Source: JAZDGX01 sp043806645 | GTDB taxonomy: Bacteria > Eisenbacteria > RBG-16-71-46 > CAIMUX01 > WJJG01 | DNA length: 18,489 bases | Assembly (NCBI GenBank): GCA_043806645.1 | Contig: JAZDGX010000051.1 | Span: 1 to 18,489 of the forward strand | Reading direction: 5' to 3' | Shown here: positions 6,046 through 13,677 of the stretch, one piece after another | How positions within the stretch are numbered: the stretch's first letter is position 1 | Layout: every line of letters starts with the position of its first letter | Translations under genes and position numbers: made by a program | Notes under the pieces: model-generated | The model's database searches: none | The model's input: only the letters and a program-made list of their open reading frames with translations | Told to the model about the DNA's origin: nothing

Positions 6046-9000
6046 ATGGCAGAGACGGATCGTTCCATGCCGCACAGGCTCGAGATCACCTTGCGTCCGG
6101 AACTCTTCGACGCCGAGGGTGCCGCGGTGGCGCGCAAGGCGCGGGACTACTTCGGCTACCGCACGGCCGAGGTTCGCACGGTGCGCGCGATCACGATCGA
6201 TGCGCAGCTTGCCACAGCCGTGCTCGAACGCATCCGCACCGAGATCTTCACCAATCCCGTGACCGAGATTTCCTCTTTCGCCTCCCTCTCCCTGCCTGCC
6301 GATTGGGTGATTTGGGTCGGGTATCTGCCCGGGGTGAAGGACGCCCCCGGGGAGACGGCCCGCGAGGCGATCGAGGATCTTCTGGGTGCGCCCCTGGGCG
6401 AAGGGGAGGCCTGCTATACCTCGAGACTCTACTTCATCCGGACCGCGGATGCACCGGACGCTCCCGCGCTGACCGCGGCGCACGTGAGCCGCATTGCCCG
6501 GGAACTGCTGGCCAATGATCTGATCCAGCGCTGGAAGATCTGGCACGTGGCGGGATCGGGCGCCCAGCCCCAGGGAGAGAGCGGTCCGGCGCCGTCGTTC
6601 GCCGCGCGCACGGCGGCGGCCGCGGACGAGGTCTCCGCGCCGCTCTGGGACCCGGCCGTGGGCATCGGATTCGGCGTGCCCAAGGTCGAACTGCATCACC
6701 GTCCGCGGGTGCAGGAGATCCCGATCGGCAGCGACGACGAGTTGTTGCGCCTGAGCGCCGAGCGCCACCTGTTTCTCGATCCCCGCGACGCCCCCGCCAT
6801 CCGGCAGTACTACCTGCGGCCGGAGGTGCGGCGCGCGCGCCGTGAGGTCGGCCTGGATCTGCCGACCGACGTCGAGATCGAGTACATCGCCCAGGCGCGC
6901 TCGGACCACTGCAATCACAACACCTTCCGGGGACTGTTCGAGTACCGGGATCGGTCGACCGGCGAAGCGTTCACGATCGACAGTCTCTTCAAGACCTTCA
7001 TCCAGGAGCCCACGCTCGCCGTGGCCGCCAGGAAGGATTGGGTGGTCAGCGTCCTCTGGGACAACGCGGGAGCGGGGCGCTTCGACGAGCGCCACGTCTA
7101 CACGATCACCGGCGAAACGCACAACTCGCCCTCGAATATGGAAGCCTACGGCGGATCGCTGACGGGCATCGTGGGCGTCTACCGCGATCCGTTGGGGACC
7201 GGCCGCGGCTCGCGGCTGATCTGCGGGACCTACGGCTACTGCACCGGCCCGCGCGACTACGCCGGCCCGTTGAAGCCGCGCCTGCATCCGCGCCGCCTGC
7301 TCGACGGCGTCGTCGAAGGCGTGCGCGACGGCGGCAACAAGAGCGGGATTCCGACCGTCTTCGGGCAGCTCTTTTTCGACGAGAGCTATCTGGGCAAGTG
7401 CCTGGTCTACGTGACGGCGGTCGGGATGATGCCGGCAACCGTCGCGGGCGAGCGCTCCGACCAGAAGCGTACCCACCCCGGGGACCTGGTCGTCATGTCG
7501 GGCGGCCGCGTCGGAAAAGACGGCATCCATGGGGTCACCGCTTCCTCGCACATCTACAGCGAGCACACTCCGGCGGGGCACGTGCAGATCGGCGATCCCT
7601 ATACGCAAAAGAAGATGCACGATTTCTTGATCGAGGCGCGCGACCGCGAGCTGATCCGCTTCATTACCGATTGCGGCGGCGGAGGGCTGAGCTCGGCGGT
7701 GGGAGAGTCGGCCCGTTTCGCGGGCGGGGTGGAGGTCGATCTCGACCGGGTGCCGTTGAAGTACAGCGGCCTCGACCAATGGGAGATCTGGATCTCCGAG
7801 TCCCAGGAGCGCATGGTGATCGCGGTCCATCCCGACCGGATCGAGGAGTTTCTCGAGCTTTCCCGCCGCCATGCGGTCGAGTCGACGGTGATCGGGCGCT
7901 ATACCGACAGCGGATACGTGCACCTGAAGTACGAAGGTGTGAGTTGCGCCTACGTCGCCCTGGATCTCTTCGAGAGCGACTTTCCGCAATGGACCTTCGC
8001 GGCCGAGTGGCTCTCACCCGCTGCGCGCGGCCTGACGGAACCGGTGATCTCGGAGCCGCAGGACCATGGCCGCTGCCTGCTGGCCATGCTCGCGCGGCCG
8101 AACATCGCCTCGCACGAATGGATTCAGAGGCAGTACGACCATGAGGTGCAGGGCGGCAGCGTCATCAAGCCGCTGGTAGGGGTCAATCAGGACGTCCCCG
8201 CGGATGCGGCGGTGCTGCGCCCGGTGCTCGACTCGACGCGCGGGCTGGCCATCACGCAAGCCTTGAATCCGAACTACAGCCCGATCGACACCCATGCGAT
8301 GACGGCGGTGACGATCGACGAGGCGGTGCGGCGGATCGTCGCCGTGGGCGGCGACCCCGCGCACATCGGGGGGCTCGACAATTTCTGCTGGCCGGAAGTT
8401 CGCGGCGATGCCGCGCGCAACCCCGACGGCGCGTACAAGGCGGCGCAGCTGGTGCGCTCCTGCCTGGCGTTGAAGAGCGCGTGCCTGGCGATGGACATTC
8501 CGCTGCTCTCGGGCAAGGACAGCTTGTACATCGACGGCAGCCTGGCCGGCGCCTTCGGCGAGCGGCACCGCATCTCGGGGCTGCCGGCGCTCCAGTTCAC
8601 CGCCATCAGCGTGGTGCCCGATGTGCGGCGGGCGACCGGTCTCGAACTGAAGCGTCCGGGAGATGTCATCTATGCTCTCGGGACGACGCGCGATGAGCTG
8701 GGCGGGTCCGAGTACTACGCGATGTTCGATGTGCTGGGGCGCAATGTCCCGACCGTCGAGCATGACTCGGCATTCGCGCTGTACGTGGCGCTGGCGGGAG
8801 CGATCGGGGAAGGCCTGGTGTCCGCGGCGCACGGGATCTACCGGGGCGGGCTGGGCGTGCACCTGGCGCTGATGGCGATGGCGGGCGGGCTGGGCCTCAC
8901 CGTCGACCTCGGGCGCGTTCCCGCGGGGATGGATCGGGACGCCACGATCCTGCGCAACGATGTCCTGCTCTACTCGGAAAGCGCGGGCCGGCTGCTTGTC

Positions 9001-9186
9001 ACCGTACCGGCGCAGCAGCGCACGCGGTTCGAGCAGCGGCTGGAGGGACATCCGATCGCGGCGATCGGAGAGGTGGTGGCGCAACCGCGGCTGCTCGTGC
9101 GTGGCATTGCCGGCGAGACCATCATCGATCTTCCCGTCGAGACGGCCTGGCGCGCCTGGAAGGGGACCTTCGGGCATCTGGTCTAG
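6046..9186 (+). CDS. purL: Phosphoribosylformylglycinamidine synthase, PurS-PurS-PurL fusion
   Basis: 1046 residues. With PurQ it converts FGAR, ATP and glutamine to FGAM in purine synthesis (cytoplasm). Residues 8-80 and 86-170 look like two successive PurS-type domains (HRLEITLRPELFDAEG; then VGYLPGVKDAPGETAREAIEDLL). A linker follows, then the PurL core from about 210: ARSDHCNHNTF at 284-294 with H288, GETHNSPS 356-363, the AIR-synthase-type motif DCGGGGLSSAVGE 542-554, and LLSGKDS at 820-826. No glutaminase domain is present; it is supplied by purQ 73 bp downstream. The N-terminal double PurS recalls the PurS-dimer-like domain of the large single-chain enzymes. Small bacterial PurL is about 740 residues and large PurL about 1300, so this is intermediate. 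The start is the ATG with GGGGAG (6037-6042) upstream; the frame is open further 5', but that part overlaps the promoter region. Confidence 0.95.
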   Translation: MAETDRSMPHRLEITLRPELFDAEGAAVARKARDYFGYRTAEVRTVRAITIDAQLATAVLERIRTEIFTNPVTEISSFASLSLPADWVIWVGYLPGVKDAPGETAREAIEDLLGAPLGEGEACYTSRLYFIRTADAPDAPALTAAHVSRIARELLANDLIQRWKIWHVAGSGAQPQGESGPAPSFAARTAAAADEVSAPLWDPAVGIGFGVPKVELHHRPRVQEIPIGSDDELLRLSAERHLFLDPRDAPAIRQYYLRPEVRRARREVGLDLPTDVEIEYIAQARSDHCNHNTFRGLFEYRDRSTGEAFTIDSLFKTFIQEPTLAVAARKDWVVSVLWDNAGAGRFDERHVYTITGETHNSPSNMEAYGGSLTGIVGVYRDPLGTGRGSRLICGTYGYCTGPRDYAGPLKPRLHPRRLLDGVVEGVRDGGNKSGIPTVFGQLFFDESYLGKCLVYVTAVGMMPATVAGERSDQKRTHPGDLVVMSGGRVGKDGIHGVTASSHIYSEHTPAGHVQIGDPYTQKKMHDFLIEARDRELIRFITDCGGGGLSSAVGESARFAGGVEVDLDRVPLKYSGLDQWEIWISESQERMVIAVHPDRIEEFLELSRRHAVESTVIGRYTDSGYVHLKYEGVSCAYVALDLFESDFPQWTFAAEWLSPAARGLTEPVISEPQDHGRCLLAMLARPNIASHEWIQRQYDHEVQGGSVIKPLVGVNQDVPADAAVLRPVLDSTRGLAITQALNPNYSPIDTHAMTAVTIDEAVRRIVAVGGDPAHIGGLDNFCWPEVRGDAARNPDGAYKAAQLVRSCLALKSACLAMDIPLLSGKDSLYIDGSLAGAFGERHRISGLPALQFTAISVVPDVRRATGLELKRPGDVIYALGTTRDELGGSEYYAMFDVLGRNVPTVEHDSAFALYVALAGAIGEGLVSAAHGIYRGGLGVHLALMAMAGGLGLTVDLGRVPAGMDRDATILRNDVLLYSESAGRLLVTVPAQQRTRFEQRLEGHPIAAIGEVVAQPRLLVRGIAGETIIDLPVETAWRAWKGTFGHLV

Positions 9187-9259
9187 GCCCGCGCGGATCG
9201 CTCCACCGGTCGAACGCGCGGCGCGGGATCCGGCGGCGTGGTGGATGGGGTGAGGGCGA

Positions 9260-10195
9260 ATGACCAAGGGACGGCATCTCGAGACGGCGGCGATGCGGCT
9301 TGCGGCGGCGCAACCGGCGGCCCCCGCTGCGGCACGCGGCGGAGTGCGCGCGCTCGTGCTCGGCGGATACGGCCTCAACTGCGACATGGAAACGCTGCAT
9401 GCCCTCGCCCTCGCCGGCGCCTCGCCCGAGCGGGTTCATATCAACGAGTTGATCGCCGGCGAGAAGCGCCTGCGCGATTATCAGATCTTCGCCTTGATCG
9501 GCGGCTTCTCCTGGGCCGACGACCATGGCGCGGGCGTCATCCTCGGCACCAAGCTGCGCCGCCACCTGGGAGAGGAGATCCTGCATTTCGTCGCGGCGGG
9601 TCGACTCGTGATCGGGATCTGCAACGGTTTTCAGGCGCTCGCCAATCTCGGCCTCCTGCCCGGCTGCGAGCCGGGCCGCTTGCGGCGGGAAGTGGCGCTG
9701 ACCTATAACGATTGCGGAAACTTCCGGAATCAGTGGGTGCATCTTCGCGCGGAGCCCTCGCCGTGCGCCTTCACCCGCGGTCTGACCGGCATCGATCTGC
9801 CCACACGTCATGCCGAGGGCAAGTTCGTCGCGCCCGCATCCGTGCTCGAGCGCCTGCGTGAGAACGGACAAATCGCCCTGCGCTATGCGCTGCCCGGCGG
9901 TGCGCCCGCCGAAGGGGCCTTTCCCTGGAATCCGAACGGTTCGCAGCTCGATATCGCCGGTATCTGCGATCCCACCGGGCGGGTCTTCGGCCTCATGCCC
10001 CACCCGGAGGCGTACAATCACTTCACCAACCACCCCGACTGGCGGCGCCGTCGTTGGTCCGGGCCGCGCGGGCAGGACTGCCCGTCGGGTTGTTCCGGTC
10101 CAAGGGATGGGGAGCCGTCGTCCACCGAGGAAGGCCACGGCATCGCGATCTTCCGCAACGCCGTGGAAACGGCGCGGGAGCTGCTTGCCCCTTGA
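9260..10195 (+). CDS. purQ: FGAM synthase glutaminase subunit PurQ
   Basis: 311 residues, class I glutamine amidotransferase. It releases ammonia from glutamine for the PurL subunit encoded just upstream. The nucleophile elbow is GICNGFQ at 119-125 with C121, and the catalytic His-Glu pair is in LMPHPE at 245-250 (H248, E250). Other family marks are LGGYGLNCDMET at 34-45, GGFSWADDHGAG at 81-92 and NPNGSQLDIAG at 224-234. It is longer than the usual bacterial PurQ (about 225-270 residues) because of about 28 extra N-terminal residues and a polar, glycine- and proline-rich stretch near 266-293 beyond the active site. GGGGTGA (9247-9252) lies seven bases before the ATG. The gene ends 16 bp from the convergent gpmI stop. 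Confidence 0.95.
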   Translation: MTKGRHLETAAMRLAAAQPAAPAAARGGVRALVLGGYGLNCDMETLHALALAGASPERVHINELIAGEKRLRDYQIFALIGGFSWADDHGAGVILGTKLRRHLGEEILHFVAAGRLVIGICNGFQALANLGLLPGCEPGRLRREVALTYNDCGNFRNQWVHLRAEPSPCAFTRGLTGIDLPTRHAEGKFVAPASVLERLRENGQIALRYALPGGAPAEGAFPWNPNGSQLDIAGICDPTGRVFGLMPHPEAYNHFTNHPDWRRRRWSGPRGQDCPSGCSGPRDGEPSSTEEGHGIAIFRNAVETARELLAP

Positions 10196-10211
10196 TGCCG
10201 GAGCCTCTTCT

Positions 10212-11927
10212 CTACGTGCGATCCGCGATCGTCAACAGCGTCGGCTCGTAGTCGGCCGGGGCGGCCAGACCGAGCAGGTTCAGGCACGTGGCCGTCACAT
10301 TCGCCAGTCCGGCTCCTGCGGGGGGCGACGCGAGGCCGAGGATCTTCCCCGGTGCCGGATCCGACCGGATTCCCAGGTCCGTCTCCGCGCCCAGGCCCAG
10401 CGGGTCGTAGAGGATCAGCGGCACGGGGCGCAGGGAATGGCTGGTGCGGGCCTTGAAGCGGCCGGTGGTTTGGTCGCGGACGAGCGCGCCGGCGGCGTCA
10501 CGCTCGATCATCTCCTCGGCATTGCCGTGATCGGCGGTAATGAGCGCCACTCCCCGGGCCTTGCGCACACCCTCGAGAATGCGGCCCAGGCAGAGATCCA
10601 CCACCTCCACGGCGAGGATCGCCGCGCCCAGGTCGCCCGTGTGGCCGACCATGTCGCCGTTGGGGAAGTTGATGCGGCCGAAGCGGAAGGTGTCCGCCGC
10701 CAGGCGTTCGAGCGTGGTGTCGGTGATCTCGGCCGCCTTCATCCAGGGGCGCTGCTGGAAGGGCACGCGGTCGGAAGGGATTTCGACATATTCCTCGAGT
10801 TCCTTCGAGAACATGCCGGTGCGGTTGCCGTTCCAGAAGTAGGTCACGTGGCCGAACTTCTGCGTCTCGCTGCAGGCGAACTGCCGGACGCCGTTGTGCG
10901 CCAGGTACTCACCCATGGTGCGGTCGATCTGCGGGGGAGTTACGAGAAAACGGCGGGGGACATGCTGATCGCCGTCATAGAGCGTCATCCCCGCGTAGGC
11001 GAGATCGGGACGCCGCCCCCGGTCGAAGTGGGGGAAGTCGTCCCATTCGATCGCCTTGCTGAATTCGATTGCCCGGTCGCCGCGGAAATTAAAGAAGATG
11101 ACGCTGTCGCCGTCGCGCATCGCTCCGACGGGCCGGGCCTGCTCCACGATGGTGAAATCCGGCAGGAATTGATCCAGCACGCCGGGCTGCTCGGCGCGGA
11201 AGGTCTCGATCGCCTCGCGCGCCGATGAAAAGGGGCGCCCCCCGCCTTCGACATGCGCGCGCCAACCGCGCGCGACGATGCTCCAATCCGCCTCGTAACG
11301 GTCCATGGTCGTTACCATCCGGCCGCCGCCCGAGGCGATGCGATAGACGCGTCCCTCCCGGCCGTGGAACCGCGCCAGGAGCTTCTCCAGGTGTTCGACG
11401 TAGAGGAGCGCGGAGGTTTCGCCCACATCGCGGCCGTCGAGCAGGATATGGAGAAAGACCCGCGGCAGGCCCTCTTCGAACGCGCGCCCGATGAGGGCGT
11501 CCAGGTGGTCTTGATGCGAGTGGACATTGCCGTCGGAGAGCAGCCCGACGAAGTGGAGCGCGCCCCCGCGTCCACGGCAGCGCGCGACGAGGTGCTTCCA
11601 CGTTTCGCCCTCGAACAGCGCCCCGGTGGCGATGGCTTGATTGACCAGCTTGGCGCCCTGGTCGAAGACGCGGCCGGCGCCGAGCGCGTTGTGGCCGACC
11701 TCGGAATTGCCCATGTCCTCATCCGAGGGCAGACCGACCGCGGTGCCGTGCGCTTTCAGGCGCAGCCAGGGACAGGCGTCGAAGAGGCGGTCGAGCACCG
11801 GCGTGCGCGCCAGGGCGACCGCGTCGCCTGCATCGCCCGGGCCGATGCCGACGCCGTCCATTACGACCAGCAGCACCGGCCCCGGGCGCCGCGTGAAGGC
11901 CGTCAAGGGCTCGAGGGTCCAGTTCAT
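10212..11927 (-). CDS. gpmI: 2,3-bisphosphoglycerate-independent phosphoglycerate mutase
   Basis: 571 residues, alkaline-phosphatase superfamily, interconverting 3- and 2-phosphoglycerate in glycolysis and gluconeogenesis (cytoplasm). Visible marks are VVMDGVGIG at 21-29 with metal-binding D24, the phosphoserine site DMGNSEVGHN at 71-80 with S75, LLDGRDV at 162-168, FFNFRGDRA at 278-286, GHVTYFWNGNR at 359-369, NGDMVGHTGD at 423-432 and ITADHGNAEEM at 463-473. It is longer than the common ~510-residue bacterial form, and the stretches around WNGNR and EEYVEIPSD remind me of the plant-type branch. The ATG at 11927 is chosen because GAGGAG (minus strand, 11934-11939) stands six bases upstream; an in-frame start at 11981 lacks this support. 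It is 69 bp downstream of the decarboxylase gene, so one transcript is possible. Confidence 0.95.
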   Translation of the reverse strand: MNWTLEPLTAFTRRPGPVLLVVMDGVGIGPGDAGDAVALARTPVLDRLFDACPWLRLKAHGTAVGLPSDEDMGNSEVGHNALGAGRVFDQGAKLVNQAIATGALFEGETWKHLVARCRGRGGALHFVGLLSDGNVHSHQDHLDALIGRAFEEGLPRVFLHILLDGRDVGETSALLYVEHLEKLLARFHGREGRVYRIASGGGRMVTTMDRYEADWSIVARGWRAHVEGGGRPFSSAREAIETFRAEQPGVLDQFLPDFTIVEQARPVGAMRDGDSVIFFNFRGDRAIEFSKAIEWDDFPHFDRGRRPDLAYAGMTLYDGDQHVPRRFLVTPPQIDRTMGEYLAHNGVRQFACSETQKFGHVTYFWNGNRTGMFSKELEEYVEIPSDRVPFQQRPWMKAAEITDTTLERLAADTFRFGRINFPNGDMVGHTGDLGAAILAVEVVDLCLGRILEGVRKARGVALITADHGNAEEMIERDAAGALVRDQTTGRFKARTSHSLRPVPLILYDPLGLGAETDLGIRSDPAPGKILGLASPPAGAGLANVTATCLNLLGLAAPADYEPTLLTIADRT

Positions 11928-11933
11928 CACACG

Positions 11934-11939
11934 CTCCTC
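11934..11939 (-). promoter_or_regulatory. Shine-Dalgarno site deciding the gpmI start
   Basis: GAGGAG on the minus strand, six bases before the ATG at 11927; it argues against the longer in-frame start at 11981. Confidence 0.65.
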
Positions 11940-11996
11940 TCGTCCCGCCGCTCCCCGATCCGCATGCGCAAGGTCCGACACTCCACGAGAGCCGGC

Positions 11997-13295
11997 CTAG
12001 ACGTCGCGCGGGGCATCCCAGAAGTCGACCAGCGCGTCGGGCCGCTCCCGCTCCTTGAGGATCTCGAAACCGCCCGCTGCCTCGCCGTAGCCGATGACGC
12101 GCGGCATCGGCCGGCTGTTGTAGCGCGACCACATGCTGAGCGTGTAGGCCCCCGCATCGTGGAACACCACCAGATCGCCCGCGCGGATCTCGGGCAGCGG
12201 CACACCGCGTGCCGGCATGTCGCCCGAGAAACACAAGGGCCCGGCGAGATTCCAGCAACGGCCGCCTCCCTCACGCGGGCGGCCGTGCGGATCATGCACG
12301 CTGATGCGATGGAACCAAAGCTCCGGCTGCAGGCATTCCCGCACCAGCAGATCGGCGCCCACGTGCAGGATCGCCGTAGGGATGCCCGCGACTTCCTTCA
12401 CGTATTCCACCCGGCTCGCGATCCACCCCGCACGGGCGTGCAGATGGCGACCGAATTCGGTGATCAGGCGATAGGTGCCATCGAAGAGCGCGGGACAGCC
12501 CTCACGCAGCCGCGCCGCGTATTCCTCCACGGTCACCGCAGCATCCTCCGGACGGTAGGCGACGGGCAACCCGCCGCCAATATCGATGAATTGAATGCGT
12601 CCCGGGCCCAGGCGCAGATCGACCTCCCGGGCGAAGTCGAACGCGCGGCGCACTCCGGCGACCAGAAGCTCGAGGGGGCAACCCTGAGAGCCGATGTGCA
12701 CGTGCACGCCGCGCAACCATGCATGACGTTCAAAAGCACGCCACAGCTCCGCGCGCTGCTCGTCTAGGGGCACGCCGAATTTCGAGTAGACCCCGGCCGT
12801 GCTGGTCCCCTCGATGTGGCCGATCCCGACCTGGGGGTTGACGCGCACGCCGCAGGGCTCACCCGTCCCGGGAACCCGGGCGCGCGCCGCGGCGATGCGA
12901 TCCAATTCGTCGAGACTGTCGGCATTCACATGTACGCCCGCGGCCAGGGCGTAGGCGATCTCGTCCGGGGTCTTGGCCGGGGAATCAAAGACGATCCGCG
13001 CGCCGGGAAACCCGGCCGCCTGGGCCAGCTTGAGTTCGGGAAGCGAAGCCGCTTCCGCGCCGGCCTCCCAACGGGCCAGATGCCGCAGCACCGCGACGAG
13101 CGGGTTCGCCTTGATGGCGCTCGCGTGCAAGGCGGAGGGAGGGAAAGCCCTGCGCACGCGCGCGAGCTGGCGGGCCAGGGCGTCGAGGTCGTAGAAGACC
13201 GCGGCGGTATCCCCGGGGCCGAGCAGGCCTCGCGCGAGGGCTTGCGACAGGATGGAGCCGGCGTTGCGGGCTCGGGTCTGGTCATCGGTTGGCAT
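11997..13295 (-). CDS. LysA-like PLP-dependent decarboxylase (fold type III)
   Basis: 432 residues, the size of diaminopimelate decarboxylase (about 420). An alanine-racemase-like PLP barrel holds the Schiff-base lysine in SAIKANP (K62), HVHIGSQ at 198-204, the phosphate-binding IDIGGGLPVAY at 238-248, and EFGRHLHARAGW at 280-291. A C-terminal beta domain carries LCFSGDM (C355) and GAYTLSMWSRYNSRP at 382-396, the LysA/ornithine-decarboxylase active-site face. LysA would make lysine from meso-diaminopimelate. Some motifs deviate: EFGR instead of the usual EPGR, and CFSGD instead of CESGD. No lysine genes are nearby, so another amino-acid-type substrate is possible. The ATG at 13295 fits the family length but has no clear ribosome site; the frame stays open to 13580. 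It lies 69 bp upstream of gpmI. Confidence 0.82.
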   Translation of the reverse strand: MPTDDQTRARNAGSILSQALARGLLGPGDTAAVFYDLDALARQLARVRRAFPPSALHASAIKANPLVAVLRHLARWEAGAEAASLPELKLAQAAGFPGARIVFDSPAKTPDEIAYALAAGVHVNADSLDELDRIAAARARVPGTGEPCGVRVNPQVGIGHIEGTSTAGVYSKFGVPLDEQRAELWRAFERHAWLRGVHVHIGSQGCPLELLVAGVRRAFDFAREVDLRLGPGRIQFIDIGGGLPVAYRPEDAAVTVEEYAARLREGCPALFDGTYRLITEFGRHLHARAGWIASRVEYVKEVAGIPTAILHVGADLLVRECLQPELWFHRISVHDPHGRPREGGGRCWNLAGPLCFSGDMPARGVPLPEIRAGDLVVFHDAGAYTLSMWSRYNSRPMPRVIGYGEAAGGFEILKERERPDALVDFWDAPRDV

Positions 13296-13594
13296 GCTGT
13301 CGATTCTGTAACGAAGATCGAGCTTAGGAAAGAGCAGATACGGACGGTCTGCCTGCGCGGCGAGTTTGCGGAGCCGGGGGACAGGCCGATCGGGGGTGTG
13401 CGCCCAGGCCCGTCCCCGTCGCTCCGCGGTTGCCATGCATTCCATCGCAACCCCAAAGGGCACCCGTTCCTGCTCTATGGCGAGCATCGAACAGCCCTCA
13501 TACATGACCCACGCATAACCTACCCCGGCAGCTGCGGCGTTTGGATCGGGGGCGGCCAGGAATCGCATCCGGAGTCGCACCCCACGGCCGGCTA

Positions 13595-13606
13595 AGGGAG
13601 ATCCCT
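13595..13606. promoter_or_regulatory. Operator-like inverted repeat upstream of panE
   Basis: AGGGA-GA-TCCCT, perfect 5-bp arms around a 2-bp centre. It lies 19 bases before the candidate -10 hexamer of panE, overlapping where a -35 box would sit. This is a sensible position for a repressor or activator, but no regulator can be named. Confidence 0.35.
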
Positions 13607-13622
13607 AACGACGAGGGGCGCA

Positions 13623-13631
13623 TGCTAGAAT
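13623..13631 (+). promoter_or_regulatory. Candidate extended -10 promoter of panE
   Basis: TGCTAGAAT is an extended -10 element (TG, one base, then TAGAAT, one mismatch from TATAAT). It gives a leader of about 40 bases before the ATG at 13678. No good -35 box is seen, which extended -10 promoters tolerate. Confidence 0.45.
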
Positions 13632-13668
13632 GCGACCGCTGAGCGCACATAGGCGCACTTCCGGCGCT

Positions 13669-13673
13669 GAGGA
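13669..13673 (+). promoter_or_regulatory. Shine-Dalgarno site deciding the panE start
   Basis: GAGGA lies four bases before the ATG at 13678. An in-frame ATG at 13630 overlaps the -10 element and is less likely. Confidence 0.6.
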
Positions 13674-13677
13674 CGAA

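Larger units (their letters stand above)
13296..13677. other. Divergent spacer between decarboxylase gene and panE
   Basis: About 380 bp. Frames stay open through it on both strands, but the translations show no recognisable protein. The panE-proximal end carries an operator-like inverted repeat and an extended -10 element (listed separately). The decarboxylase-proximal 50 bp (13300-13350) are less GC-rich and probably hold its promoter, but I cannot name a box pair. No RNA gene is visible. Confidence 0.5.

Noticed and set aside
4317..6518. A 733-codon plus-strand open frame opposite the beta-helix gene
   Set aside because: The composition is R/A/D/H-rich and motif-free. The opposite strand has a signal peptide, repeats, a good ribosome site and stop-start coupling.
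5689..7989. A 766-codon minus-strand open frame opposite purL
   Set aside because: It lies antisense to unmistakable PurL motifs and has no domain of its own.
12842..12865. CCCGGGAACCCGGG inside the decarboxylase gene as a regulatory palindrome
   Set aside because: It lies deep in the coding sequence, in a GC-rich context where CCCGGG is frequent; nothing links it to regulation.
13296..13580. N-terminal extension of the decarboxylase by 95 codons
   Set aside because: The extension adds nothing resembling the LysA family and would make the protein longer than usual. It crosses the likely promoter region. It is not strictly excluded, because the chosen ATG has a weak ribosome site.
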